Origin: Bacillota bacterium
GTDB lineage: Bacteria; Bacillota; Clostridia; Lachnospirales; Anaerotignaceae
Direction: 5' to 3'
DNA length: 64,000 nucleotides
Assembly (NCBI GenBank): GCA_017534115.1
Contig: JAFWDD010000074.1
Span: forward strand, 18,746-82,745
The notes under the pieces were generated by a model, which made no database searches, was not told where the DNA came from, and saw only the letters and a program-made list of their open reading frames with translations. The translations under genes were made by a program, and so were the position numbers. This document shows, one piece after another, positions 47,378 through 56,847 of this stretch; position 1 is the first letter of the stretch; every line of letters begins with the position of its first letter.

Positions 47378-49322
47378 GGTTTTGAATAGACCGACTGTTG
47401 ATATAAAGAAAAAACTTGTGTTTGGTCTTATCCTCTTAACGGCGCTTTTGATTATGCTCGTTGTAAGGATAGGATATATACAGGTTAATATGGGGGATAC
47501 TCTTATTGAGCGAGCTTATGAGCAGCAGACGAGAGACAGACTGATATCCCCTAAAAGAGGCAGTATTTTAGATAGAAACGGCGCGGAGCTGGCGTCAGCC
47601 GAAACCGTCTGGTCCGTAAGCGTGATTCACGTGCGGATAGACGATGAGGAAAAAACAGCCCGATTCCTTGCGGATACTCTTGAGCTCGATTATGATGAGG
47701 TTTATGAGAAGGTTTCCAGAAAGGTAGCGTTAAACAGAATAAAAACCAAGGTGGAAAGAGAAGCTGCCATGAAGATAATAGAAGCGGACCTGCCGGGAGT
47801 GGTTGTGGATGAAGATGTAAAACGGATTTATCCATACAACAATCTGGCGTCCCAGGTGATTGGCTTTGTGGGCAGAGATAATCAGGGAATTATCGGCCTG
47901 GAAGCAAAATATGACAGCTTTCTTAAAGGGAAAGAAGGCAAGATCCTTTCCCAGACGGATGTAAAGGGCTATGATGTAGGCAAACCTGACGTGAGACAGC
48001 CTCCCACAGACGGATATGACCTTTTGACATCAATAGACTGCACCCTTCAGCAGTATTCCGGGCAGGTAATAAAGTGCGCGGTGGAGGCAAAATCCGCAAA
48101 AAGAGGTCTTATAGTCATAATGAATCCTCAAAACGGCGAAATCTACGCGATGGCAAACTATCCGGATTTCAACCTCAACGAGCCCTTTAAAATAAATGAT
48201 GATGAACTTCTCAAAATCTGGGCAGACTTATCATCAGAGGAAAGAAACGAATATCTGAACAGAATGTGGCGCAACTCGGCCATAAACGACACCTATGAGC
48301 CGGGAAGCACATTTAAAATAATAACCTCGGTGGCAGGCCTTGAGGAAGGCGTTGTCACAGAGGACAGTCCCTTTTTCTGCAAGGGATATCACACCGTCGG
48401 CGACAGAATGATAAAATGCTGGCGGTACCCAAGGACCCACGGAGCCCAGACCTTCAAGGAAGGCGTGCAGAACTCCTGCAATCCCGTGTTCATGATGATC
48501 GCGGAACGGCTGGGAGCGGAAAAATACTACGAATATTTATATAAATTCGGATTTAATAAAAAAACTGGAATAGATTTGTCCGGCGAGGCTTCGGGAATAA
48601 TGTATCCTGTGGATAAAGCCGGACCGGTGGAGCTTGCCACCATGTCCTTCGGACAGTCCATAGCCATAACGCCCATGCATCTTCTGAAAGCGGCGGCCAT
48701 AGCCGTAAACGGAGGCAGAAACATAACTCCCCATTTCGGCATAGGTCTGCAGGATTCAGACGGAAACAGGGTCGAGACATTTGAATATGACGGCGGTCAG
48801 CAGGTCATTTCCGAAAAAACCTCCGAAACCATGCGGGAAATACTGGAAAGCGTGGTTGCGGAAGGCACGGGAAACAAAACCTATATTCCCGGATACAGAA
48901 TAGGCGGAAAAACGGCCACATCGGAAAAACTGCCGAGAAAAAGAGGCAAATACATAGCTTCTTTTCTGGCGTTCGCTCCTGCGGATGACCCGCAGGTCAT
49001 GGCGCTGGTCCTCATAGACGAGCCTTCCGGTACATATTATGGCGGTTCAGTGGCTGGGCCCGTAATGAAGACACTCATGTCCAATGTTCTGCCATATCTG
49101 GGCATAGAACCCCGGTACACGGAAGAAGAGCTGGAGCTGGAAGAAATAAAGGAAACGGAAGTCCCGGACTTTACGGGGATGAATATAAACGAGGCCAAAA
49201 GCCTTGCGGTCAAAAATGATTTTTCCGCAGAAAAAAGCGGGGAAGGCGATACGGTAAAGGATCAGTTCCCCAAAAACGGAGAAAAGATAAGAAAACATTC
49301 GAAAATTATTTTATATACTTGA
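47349..49322 (+). CDS. spoVD: Class B penicillin-binding protein with one PASTA domain (SpoVD-like)
   Basis: A 657-residue transpeptidase. ATG 47349 has no ribosome site and lies in a hairpin loop; ATG 47376 or TTG 47382, after AGGCAGGG, are possible instead and would remove nine to eleven residues. One transmembrane helix (about 24-44), dimerisation domain (PKRGSILDRNGAELASAE), transpeptidase with SxxK in YEPGSTFKIIT, SxN in NSCNP, and GGKTATSEK in which the KTG Gly is Ala. One PASTA domain closes the protein (about 598-657). The second PBP in the cluster with a single PASTA is the usual place of spoVD, which makes spore cortex peptidoglycan; a vegetative role cannot be excluded. Confidence 0.92.
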   Translation: MKGSIFRQGMVLNRPTVDIKKKLVFGLILLTALLIMLVVRIGYIQVNMGDTLIERAYEQQTRDRLISPKRGSILDRNGAELASAETVWSVSVIHVRIDDEEKTARFLADTLELDYDEVYEKVSRKVALNRIKTKVEREAAMKIIEADLPGVVVDEDVKRIYPYNNLASQVIGFVGRDNQGIIGLEAKYDSFLKGKEGKILSQTDVKGYDVGKPDVRQPPTDGYDLLTSIDCTLQQYSGQVIKCAVEAKSAKRGLIVIMNPQNGEIYAMANYPDFNLNEPFKINDDELLKIWADLSSEERNEYLNRMWRNSAINDTYEPGSTFKIITSVAGLEEGVVTEDSPFFCKGYHTVGDRMIKCWRYPRTHGAQTFKEGVQNSCNPVFMMIAERLGAEKYYEYLYKFGFNKKTGIDLSGEASGIMYPVDKAGPVELATMSFGQSIAITPMHLLKAAAIAVNGGRNITPHFGIGLQDSDGNRVETFEYDGGQQVISEKTSETMREILESVVAEGTGNKTYIPGYRIGGKTATSEKLPRKRGKYIASFLAFAPADDPQVMALVLIDEPSGTYYGGSVAGPVMKTLMSNVLPYLGIEPRYTEEELELEEIKETEVPDFTGMNINEAKSLAVKNDFSAEKSGEGDTVKDQFPKNGEKIRKHSKIILYT

Positions 49323-49339
49323 GTGAGGAGGTTTTTAAA

Positions 49340-50785
49340 GTGAAATTATCTAAGCTTTTGGAAGGTATGGAATATAAAGCGGCTCAGGGAAGCCTTGACA
49401 CAGATGTAAAAAATGTGGTCTACAACTCCCGCGAAGCCTCCGAAGGCAGTGCTTTTGTATGCATAACCGGCTTTAAGACCGACGGACACAAGTATGTGAA
49501 TGACGCCATAGGAAGAGGGGCAAATGTAATTATAGCCGAAAGGCCCATTGATGTCCCCGAAAATATAACCCTGATTATTTCAGAAAATAACAGGAGAAAT
49601 CTTGCGATTATAGCAAACAATTTCTACAATGACCCGTCATCACGCATAAATCTTATCGGTGTGACGGGTACCAACGGGAAGACCACCACAACATTCCTTG
49701 TTAAGGCAATGCTGGAAAGAAAAGGCAGAAAAACGGGTCTTATAGGTACGATAGAAAACAGGATCGGCGACGAGATAATCCATACGGAAAGAACTACTCC
49801 CGAATCTCTTGAGTTAGCGGCTCTTTTCGATGAAATGTATCAAAAGGGCGCAAGAGATGTTATCATGGAGGTTTCCTCCCATGCTCTGGATCTTGACAGA
49901 GTCTACGGATTCAAGTTCGATACGGCTGTTTTCACAAATCTTACACAGGATCATCTGGATTATCACAAAACCATGGAAAATTACCGCAACGCCAAGGCGA
50001 TTCTTTTCCGTATGGCAGACAAGGCGGTAATCAATACGGACGATGAAGCCGGACTTTACATGGCGGAAGTGGCAAAAGGAGAAATAATCACATTTGGAAT
50101 AGATAACGACGCCGATTTGAGAGGCGAAAATATAGTAATTACGGCAGACGGAGTTTCATTTGATCTGGAATACGGCGGAAAGGTTTATCCCGTAAGATTG
50201 AATATTCCCGGCAAATTCAGCATTTACAACGCTCTGGGAGCCATAGGAACAGGCCTTTTCTCAGGCCTTGACATTCAGGATATAATCGATTCCCTTGCCG
50301 AAACCGAAGGCATAAGAGGCAGATTCCAGACGATAAAAGGTCCCGGAGGATTCAACGCTATTGTGGATTACGCACATACGCCCGACGGGCTGGAGAACAT
50401 ACTGAATACAGCGAAAGAATTTGCGAAGGGCAGAATTATAACAGTTTTCGGCTGCGGCGGAGACAGGGACAGAACAAAACGTCCCATAATGGGAGATATA
50501 GCAGGAAAGCTTTCGGATTTCTGCATAATCACGTCTGATAACCCCAGAACGGAAAATCCCGAATCCATAATTGACGACATTGAGGAAGGCACGAAAAAAA
50601 CGGGCTGTGAATATATAAGGATAACTGACAGGAAAGAGGCGATTTTCAAAGCTGTTTCCATGGCTGAGGCCGATGATGTTGTAATCGTTGCAGGAAAGGG
50701 CCACGAGGATTATCAGATATTCGCGGATAAAACCATACATTTCGATGATTCCGAGGTGATAAAAGAGGCTTTTTCCAAGCTGTGA
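49340..50785 (+). CDS. murE: UDP-MurNAc-tripeptide synthetase (meso-DAP adding)
   Basis: A 481-residue Mur ligase that adds the third amino acid to UDP-MurNAc-L-Ala-D-Glu. GTG 49340 is chosen, eight bases after GAGGAGG; the earlier TTG overlapping the spoVD stop sits in front of that site. P-loop GVTGTNGKTTTTF, the carbamylated-Lys region, and SDNPRTENP, the DNPR motif read as specificity for meso-diaminopimelate. The C-domain ends in GKGHEDYQ. Follows spoVD in the cluster. Confidence 0.97.
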   Translation: MKLSKLLEGMEYKAAQGSLDTDVKNVVYNSREASEGSAFVCITGFKTDGHKYVNDAIGRGANVIIAERPIDVPENITLIISENNRRNLAIIANNFYNDPSSRINLIGVTGTNGKTTTTFLVKAMLERKGRKTGLIGTIENRIGDEIIHTERTTPESLELAALFDEMYQKGARDVIMEVSSHALDLDRVYGFKFDTAVFTNLTQDHLDYHKTMENYRNAKAILFRMADKAVINTDDEAGLYMAEVAKGEIITFGIDNDADLRGENIVITADGVSFDLEYGGKVYPVRLNIPGKFSIYNALGAIGTGLFSGLDIQDIIDSLAETEGIRGRFQTIKGPGGFNAIVDYAHTPDGLENILNTAKEFAKGRIITVFGCGGDRDRTKRPIMGDIAGKLSDFCIITSDNPRTENPESIIDDIEEGTKKTGCEYIRITDRKEAIFKAVSMAEADDVVIVAGKGHEDYQIFADKTIHFDDSEVIKEAFSKL

Positions 50786-50800
50786 TCTGGAGGATAGAAT

Positions 50801-52156
50801 ATGGAGAGTTTCACATTGAAAGAAGCGGCTTTGGCTGTGGGCGGAAAGGTCCTGCCGAAGTTTGAGAACATAGTTGTTGAAAGCGTTAGTACAGACAGCC
50901 GTGAGATAAAGGGGGGAGCCCTTTTTATACCCATAAAGGGCGAAAATTTTGACGGCCACGATTTTATAGCCGACTGCATCAAAAAAGGTGCGGCAGGATG
51001 TTTTTCCCAGATTCCCCAGAAGGATGACATTCCCTGCGTTTTGGTCGAGGACACGAAAAAAGCCCTCAGAGATCTGGCTGAGTTTTATATCGGTCAGTTC
51101 AATATTCCCAAATGCGCGGTTACGGGGAGTGTGGGAAAAACAACCACAAAGGATATGATTGCCTCTGTTTTTTCTCAGCATTTCAAAACATTGAAAACTC
51201 AGGGTAACTTCAATAACGACATAGGACTTCCGCGAACGGTTTTCGGAATCGACAGGACTACGGAAGCGGCAGTTCTTGAAATGGGCATGAACCATTTCGG
51301 GGAGATCCATAACCTGAGCAAAATAGTACATCCCAGTATCGGCGTAGTAACGAATATAGGGGTGTCCCACATTGAAAATCTCGGCAGCAGAGAGGGCATT
51401 CTGAAGGCCAAGATGGAAATACTTGATTTCATGAGGGACGACGGAGTTCTTATATTGAACGGAGATGATTCCTATCTCAGGATCGTAAGAACGGACAAAC
51501 GCAAGATATACTGCGGAATAGACAATCCCTGCGATGTATACGCCGATAATATTGTTAACGATGGTCTGGAAAGCACTTTGGCCGACATTCATAAAGGTGA
51601 TGTGTGCTTCAGAGTAAAAATTCCGGTTCCCGGAAGGCATATGGTTATGAATGCGCTTGTGGCGGCGGCGGCAGGTTTCGAGCTGGGTCTTGCGCCTGAA
51701 GAGATAAAAGCGGGAATTGAAAATTTCGAGCCTACGAAAATGCGTATGGATATAATTTCCGGAAACGGAATAAAAATTATAAACGATGTGTATAACGCCA
51801 ATCCTGTTTCCGTAAAGGCGGCCATTGACGTGCTTGCGGGAGCGGACGGCAGAAAAGTCGCTATTTTGGGCGATATGTTTGAACTTGGTGAATTTTCCTC
51901 TTTAATGCATAAGGATGTGGGTAACTATGCCGGGATGTCCGGCATAGACGTCCTTATCGCAATAGGGAAGGATTCAAAATACATTTATGACGGAGCAAAA
52001 GAGAAAGGAATGGAGGAATGTTTCTATTACGAGACTCAGGATGAGTTTCTGGAAAAAGGCATTTCGGAGATTTCCAAAGGAGACACCGTGCTGGTAAAGG
52101 CTTCCAGAGGAATGAAGCTTGAAAAGACGGTGGACAGATTACAAGAGGTGATTTGA
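50801..52156 (+). CDS. murF: UDP-MurNAc-tripeptide-D-Ala-D-Ala ligase
   Basis: A 451-residue Mur ligase that adds the D-Ala-D-Ala dipeptide. ATG behind GGAGGA. P-loop AVTGSVGKTTTKDM, FNNDIGLPRTV, LEMGMNHFGEI and NDVYNANPVSVKAAID are typical. The 3' end carries the AGAGGTG ribosome site for mraY. Confidence 0.97.
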   Translation: MESFTLKEAALAVGGKVLPKFENIVVESVSTDSREIKGGALFIPIKGENFDGHDFIADCIKKGAAGCFSQIPQKDDIPCVLVEDTKKALRDLAEFYIGQFNIPKCAVTGSVGKTTTKDMIASVFSQHFKTLKTQGNFNNDIGLPRTVFGIDRTTEAAVLEMGMNHFGEIHNLSKIVHPSIGVVTNIGVSHIENLGSREGILKAKMEILDFMRDDGVLILNGDDSYLRIVRTDKRKIYCGIDNPCDVYADNIVNDGLESTLADIHKGDVCFRVKIPVPGRHMVMNALVAAAAGFELGLAPEEIKAGIENFEPTKMRMDIISGNGIKIINDVYNANPVSVKAAIDVLAGADGRKVAILGDMFELGEFSSLMHKDVGNYAGMSGIDVLIAIGKDSKYIYDGAKEKGMEECFYYETQDEFLEKGISEISKGDTVLVKASRGMKLEKTVDRLQEVI

Positions 52157-52158
52157 AA

Positions 52159-53127
52159 ATGTTTTCACTGGACGCAGGAATGTATGCTGTAATTATCGCG
52201 TTTGTTGTGGGAGTAATAGTCATGCCCATACTCATACCTCTTCTGAGGAAGCTGAAATTCGGGCAGAATGTGCGTGACGACGGACCCCAGACACACCTTG
52301 TAAAAGCAGGTACTCCCACAATGGGAGGAATCGGCATAATTGCGGCAATTGTTGTAGGAAGCGTGTTCTTCCTGAAAGGGAATCCCGATGGTCTGGCTGT
52401 ACTGCTTGTATCCGTGGGATTTGGGGTAATCGGTTTTATTGATGACTATATAAAAGTCGTAAAAAAACGTTCTCTGGGACTTAATCCCAGGCAGAAACTG
52501 GCTGCACAGGTCATAATCACAATTATCTTGCTGGTCTATGTTATGAAGACCAAAGAGAACGCCACGAGCATATACATACCTTTCACAGGCAAGCTTGTAA
52601 AATGGAGCTGGGTATATTTCCCTCTGTTCTTCATAGGCGTTTTGGGTACGGTAAACGGAGTGAACCTGACAGACGGAGTAGACGGTCTGGCTTCAAGCGT
52701 TACAGCTATCGCCGCTACGTTTCTGCTTTTTGTCTCGTGGGCAGCAGGCAGCGGAGCAATGCCCGTGTCCGGAGCGGTTTTGGGTGCGTTAATGGCGTTT
52801 CTCATATACAACGCGTATCCGGCGAAGGTATTCATGGGAGATACAGGCTCCCTTGCGCTGGGAGGATATGTTGCGGCTACTGCGTTTTTGATAAGAATGC
52901 CGCTTTTCATACTGCTTATCGGAGCAATATATGTAATTGAGAATGTTTCCGTAATGCTGCAGGTTTCTTACTATAAAAGGACCAAGAAAAGAATTTTCAG
53001 AATGGCGCCCATACATCACCATTTTGAGCTCGGTGGATGGAGTGAGACAAAGGTCGTTGCTCTTTTCAGCATAATAACGGCTCTGGGATGCATTGCGGCC
53101 ATGATAGGCAGCGAAAATATTTTCTAA
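52159..53127 (+). CDS. mraY: Phospho-N-acetylmuramoyl-pentapeptide transferase
   Basis: A 322-residue, ten-helix membrane enzyme that moves phospho-MurNAc-pentapeptide to undecaprenyl phosphate, giving lipid I. ATG 52159 follows AGAGGTG at nine bases; a TTG overlapping the murF stop is too near the site. Motifs: QTHLVKAGTPTMGGIG, FIDDYIKV, NLTDGVDGLA, the Mg2+ site FMGDTGSLALG, and the His cluster PIHHHFELGGW. Confidence 0.98.
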   Translation: MFSLDAGMYAVIIAFVVGVIVMPILIPLLRKLKFGQNVRDDGPQTHLVKAGTPTMGGIGIIAAIVVGSVFFLKGNPDGLAVLLVSVGFGVIGFIDDYIKVVKKRSLGLNPRQKLAAQVIITIILLVYVMKTKENATSIYIPFTGKLVKWSWVYFPLFFIGVLGTVNGVNLTDGVDGLASSVTAIAATFLLFVSWAAGSGAMPVSGAVLGALMAFLIYNAYPAKVFMGDTGSLALGGYVAATAFLIRMPLFILLIGAIYVIENVSVMLQVSYYKRTKKRIFRMAPIHHHFELGGWSETKVVALFSIITALGCIAAMIGSENIF

Positions 53128-53151
53128 AGGTACGGGAAAGGAAGTTTTTTT

Positions 53152-54507
53152 ATGGACTTTAAGGATAAAAAGGTTCTTATATGCGGAATGGCAAGGAGCG
53201 GAATAGCGGCGGCCGAATTCCTGAAAAGAAGAGGCGCGGATGTTATTCTGCAGGATGTAAAGGAATATGATAAGCTTCCGGAGGCTCCGGAGCTTGAAAA
53301 AAAAGGGATAAAGATATATGCAGGAGCAAATCCTGATGATATAATAGAAGATATGGATCTGGTGGTAATAAGCCCCGGCGTTCCCAGATATGATTTAGCC
53401 TGCTTTAAGAAAGCGGATGACAAAAATATACCCATAATCAGCGAGGTTGAGCTTGCGTCATGGTATGTTCCCTGTCCCATAGCGGCAATAACGGGAACCA
53501 ACGGAAAAACCACTACAACTATGCTTACGGGAGAGATTCTCAAAAAGAAATACCCCAATACGGCTACTGTGGGAAACATAGGTCTTCCCATTATCCATGA
53601 GGTCGAGCGTCTTACGAAGGATGACTATATTTCAGCGGAGATCTCAAGTTTCCAGATGGAAAGCAGCTATACGTTCAAGCCTCATATCTGTGTGGTCACA
53701 AACATAACTCCCGACCATCTCAACAGACATAAAACCATGGAGTGCTATGTTGAGATGAAGGAAAAGGTTTTCGCGAAGCAGACTCCTGAAGACTACACTA
53801 TTTTAAATAAAAACGATGATTACTGCCGCAAAATGGCGGAAAAGACCAAAGGCAGAGTCCTTTTCTTCTCCTCAACGGAAAAACTTGATGAAGGAATTTA
53901 CCTTGACGGAGAGGATATAATCCTGAAATGGGATGGAATCTGCGAAAAGGTAATAAATGTAAACGATCTTAAGATTCTGGGTGTGCATAACTATGAAAAT
54001 GTTATGGCGGCATCCGCTGTTGGATATCTTGCTGGAGTAAGCCTTGAGGATATCCGTCAGGCTCTGAAGGAGTTCAACGGAGTAGAGCACCATATAGAAT
54101 ATGTTGGCACATTCCATGATGTGGATTATTACAACGACTCCAAGGGAACCAATCCCGAAGCGTCAGTAAGAGCTGTGCTGGCAATGAAAAAGCCCATTAT
54201 TTTAATCGGCGGCGGAATGGACAAAGGCTCCGATTTTGATATGTGGGTGAAGGAATTCGACGGAAGAGTCAAAAAACTGGTATTAATAGGCGAAACTGCC
54301 GATAAAATAAAGGAATGCGCATTGAAATACGGATTTACAAATATGGAAAAAGAACCGGATTTCAAATCAGCGGTCATGAACTGCATAAAAAGCGCTGAAA
54401 AAGGCGACTGCGTACTTCTTTCACCGGCCTGCGCAAGCTGGGATATGTTTAAGGATTTCGAGCAGAGAGGCGAGATCTTCAAGGACATAGTAAGAGAAAA
54501 CGCATAA
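53152..54507 (+). CDS. murD: UDP-MurNAc-L-alanine-D-glutamate ligase
   Basis: A 451-residue Mur ligase that adds D-Glu to UDP-MurNAc-L-Ala. ATG behind GGAAAGGAAG. N-terminal Rossmann-like CGMARSGIAAAEFL, P-loop AITGTNGKTTTTML, EISSFQME, NITPDHLNRH and the C-domain segment YNDSKGTNPEAS, with SPACASWDMF near the end. Placed between mraY and ftsW as usual. Confidence 0.97.
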   Translation: MDFKDKKVLICGMARSGIAAAEFLKRRGADVILQDVKEYDKLPEAPELEKKGIKIYAGANPDDIIEDMDLVVISPGVPRYDLACFKKADDKNIPIISEVELASWYVPCPIAAITGTNGKTTTTMLTGEILKKKYPNTATVGNIGLPIIHEVERLTKDDYISAEISSFQMESSYTFKPHICVVTNITPDHLNRHKTMECYVEMKEKVFAKQTPEDYTILNKNDDYCRKMAEKTKGRVLFFSSTEKLDEGIYLDGEDIILKWDGICEKVINVNDLKILGVHNYENVMAASAVGYLAGVSLEDIRQALKEFNGVEHHIEYVGTFHDVDYYNDSKGTNPEASVRAVLAMKKPIILIGGGMDKGSDFDMWVKEFDGRVKKLVLIGETADKIKECALKYGFTNMEKEPDFKSAVMNCIKSAEKGDCVLLSPACASWDMFKDFEQRGEIFKDIVRENA

Positions 54508-54547
54508 AGCAAAATAATTAAAAAATAATCCGAAGGAGGTGAAAGCG

Positions 54548-55765
54548 ATGCCGAAAAATTATCCCCAGAGGCAAAGAGTACCTTACCGGAACAGATATTA
54601 TGATGAGTATAATTACGAAAGGCGGATGGCCCTTCAGAGAAAGGCGTTCAACAGCCGGCTTAAAAAAGGAAGCTTTGATTTCGTGCTGTTTTTCGTGATA
54701 CTTGTGCTTCTGTTTTTGGGAATAATAATGATTTTTTCTGCCAGCTATTATACGGCCATGACCAGCAGGAAATTCAATTACGATATGTATTTTTTCCTGA
54801 AAAAGCAGGCTATGTGGTCCGTAATAGGTCTGGTATTCATGATGATAGCCGCCAATGTGCCATATACATTATACAAAAAAATGGCGAATTTCCTTTACGG
54901 CTTGGCGCTGCTTCTGCTGGCAGCGGTACTTGTCGTGGGACAGGAGCTTAACGGCTCAAAAAGATGGCTCGGCATTACAGACAATATAGGCTTTCAGCCT
55001 TCTGAATTTGCGAAAGTAGCTCTGATTATATTCATGGCTTACTATATATCCAAGAACAGAAAAAGACTTAGTACTCTGGGAGGGTTCCTGAAGGGTATAG
55101 TGATAATGGGTGTACCGGTCGCCTTAATAGGTGCCTCAAACATGAGTACGGCTATTATAGTTCTCGTAATCGGAATCGTAATGCTGTTTGTGGGAACCCA
55201 GAATTTCGTTAAAAATGCGCTGAGGACACTTCTTCCCATAGGCGCTATCGGAATGATTCTTATGGTAAAACTGCCGCAGTTCGCATACCGGCAGGGAAGG
55301 CTGAACATCTGGAAGGATCCGTTCTCTGACCCTATGCATGACGGTTATCAGACGATTCAGTCCCTGTACGCGGTGGCGTCCGGCGGACTATTCGGACTGG
55401 GTCTGGGACAGAGCAGACAGAAGACTTTCATTCCAGAGGCTCACAATGACATTATATTCGCCATAATCTGCGAGGAGCTGGGACTTGTGGGAGCGGCGAT
55501 CATTGTCGCCGTGTTCATAGTCCTTATATGGAGAGGAATCAAAATAGCCCTTTCAGCTGTGGATTTGTTCTCTTGTCTTGTGGCAACGGGAATAGTTACA
55601 ATGATCGGCATACAGGTTTTCCTCAACGTAGCCGTTGTAACCAACACAATTCCCAACACAGGCGTACCGCTTCCGTTTATAAGCTACGGCGGATCATCCC
55701 TGCTGTTCACAATGATAGCAATGGGAATTCTTCTCAATATTTCAAGATACAGCAAAACAGAATAA
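54548..55765 (+). CDS. ftsW: SEDS peptidoglycan glycosyltransferase FtsW/SpoVE
   Basis: A 405-residue, ten-helix SEDS enzyme that polymerises lipid II, paired with a class B PBP from this cluster. ATG 54548 lies six bases after AAGGAGGTG. The cytosolic N-tail (1-~45) is rich in Arg and Tyr, like that of the FtsL-like protein. Motifs: GSKRWLGI, FQPSEFAKVALI, the long loop with DGYQTIQSLYAVASGGLFG and IPEAHNDIIFA (catalytic Asp region), and PLPFISYGGSSLL. It is the last gene of the cluster here; murG, ftsQ, ftsA and ftsZ do not follow. Confidence 0.95.
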   Translation: MPKNYPQRQRVPYRNRYYDEYNYERRMALQRKAFNSRLKKGSFDFVLFFVILVLLFLGIIMIFSASYYTAMTSRKFNYDMYFFLKKQAMWSVIGLVFMMIAANVPYTLYKKMANFLYGLALLLLAAVLVVGQELNGSKRWLGITDNIGFQPSEFAKVALIIFMAYYISKNRKRLSTLGGFLKGIVIMGVPVALIGASNMSTAIIVLVIGIVMLFVGTQNFVKNALRTLLPIGAIGMILMVKLPQFAYRQGRLNIWKDPFSDPMHDGYQTIQSLYAVASGGLFGLGLGQSRQKTFIPEAHNDIIFAIICEELGLVGAAIIVAVFIVLIWRGIKIALSAVDLFSCLVATGIVTMIGIQVFLNVAVVTNTIPNTGVPLPFISYGGSSLLFTMIAMGILLNISRYSKTE

Positions 55766-55787
55766 TACAAATTACAAAAGTACATAA

Positions 55788-55826
55788 AAAAAGACGGTTG
55801 GAATTAAGTTTTCATCCGTCTTTTCG
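55788..55826. terminator. Bidirectional terminator between ftsW and tadA
   Basis: AAAAAAGACGG and CCGTCTTTTC form an A-flanked, T-flanked stem between convergent genes. Confidence 0.75.
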
Positions 55827-55827
55827 T

Positions 55828-56292
55828 TTATTCCTGATTTTTTCGGAATCTTTTGAAAAATTTCTTCATTATTTCGCTGGCTTCATCCTCTAAAATACCT
55901 TCCGTGACCTCGCACTGATGATTGAAACGGGGTTCGTTGAGGATGTTGAGAATGGAGCCTCCGCAGCCGAATTTGCTGTTTCTTGCGCCGAAAACGACCC
56001 GAGGTATTCTTGCCTGTATAATAGCTCCCGCGCACATGGGGCAGGGTTCGATCGTTACGTAGATGGTGCAGTTTTCCAGTCTCCAGTCGCCCATGAACTC
56101 AGCGGCTTCGTTTATTGCGGAAATTTCGCCGTGACAGAGGGGATTTCCTTTGAGATTCCGCAGGTTATGTCCTCTGCCGATTATCTTGTCCTCGAAAACG
56201 ATAACCGCTCCGATGGGCACTTCTCCGGCTTCGAATGCAAGGTTTGCCTCTGCGAGAGCCTCTCTCATATATTTTTCGTCGTCATTAATCAT
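55828..56292 (-). CDS. tadA: tRNA-specific adenosine deaminase
   Basis: A 154-residue zinc deaminase that converts A34 to inosine in tRNA-Arg(ACG). The start is the ATG of MINDDEKYMREALAEA behind AAGGAG. Zinc and catalytic residues: His and Glu in CHGEISAIN (the usual HAE appears as HGE) and PCxxC in TIEPCPMCAGA. The segment GARNSKFGCGGSILNIL matches TadA, separating it from guanine or cytosine deaminases. The gene is convergent with ftsW and shares its terminator. Confidence 0.88.
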   Translation of the reverse strand: MINDDEKYMREALAEANLAFEAGEVPIGAVIVFEDKIIGRGHNLRNLKGNPLCHGEISAINEAAEFMGDWRLENCTIYVTIEPCPMCAGAIIQARIPRVVFGARNSKFGCGGSILNILNEPRFNHQCEVTEGILEDEASEIMKKFFKRFRKNQE

Positions 56293-56336
56293 AAAAAACA
56301 CTCCTTAAAAGAACAGGGGAGCAAAACTAAAAACAA

Positions 56337-56363
56337 AGGACGGCAATTTTTTTAAGCCGTCCT
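56337..56363 (-). terminator. rplJ-rplL terminator
   Basis: On the minus strand AGGACGGC pairs with GCCGTCCT, followed by TTGTTTTT. Confidence 0.75.
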
Positions 56364-56383
56364 CTGGATAAATACAATTTAAA

Positions 56384-56761
56384 TTATTTAATTGTAACTT
56401 TAGCGCCAACTTCTTCGAGTTTAGCTTTAACAGCTTCTGCATCCTCTTTGGATACCTGTTCTTTAACCATTTTAGGTGCGTTGTCAACAACCTCTTTAGC
56501 CTCTTTAAGGCCAAGACCTGTGATCTCACGAACAACTTTGATAACTTTGATTTTTTCAGAACCGATTTCTGTAAGTTCAACATCAAATTCTGTTTTTTCT
56601 TCTTCAGCTGCGCCGCCTGCTGCGGGACCTGCTACTACTGCTACGCCTGCTGCTGCAGAAACGCCGAATTCTTCTTCTGCTGCTTTAACAAGGTCGTTTA
56701 ATTCGATAACTGTAAGCTCTTTAATAGCTGCAATGATTTCTTCAATTGATAATTTTGCCAT
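56384..56761 (-). CDS. rplL: 50S ribosomal protein L7/L12
   Basis: A 125-residue stalk protein that recruits translation GTPases. N-terminal dimer helix region [20 protein letters not shown], an Ala-rich hinge ([17 protein letters not shown]) and the conserved C-domain [20 protein letters not shown] with [13 protein letters not shown] behind GGAGG. It lies 86 bp after rplJ. Confidence 0.98.
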   Translation of the reverse strand: MAKLSIEEIIAAIKELTVIELNDLVKAAEEEFGVSAAAGVAVVAGPAAGGAAEEEKTEFDVELTEIGSEKIKVIKVVREITGLGLKEAKEVVDNAPKMVKEQVSKEDAEAVKAKLEEVGAKVTIK

Positions 56762-56847
56762 TATATTATACCTCCGTTTAAATTTTTTTGTTTTTTCGAT
56801 TCATACTGCGGCTTTAAGCCGCCAAACTTTGACTTGTATGCTTTTTA

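Noticed and set aside
50261..51640. 459-codon open frame on the minus strand across murE and murF
   Set aside because: It is antisense to two clear Mur ligases, gives no recognisable protein, and reflects codon bias of the real genes.
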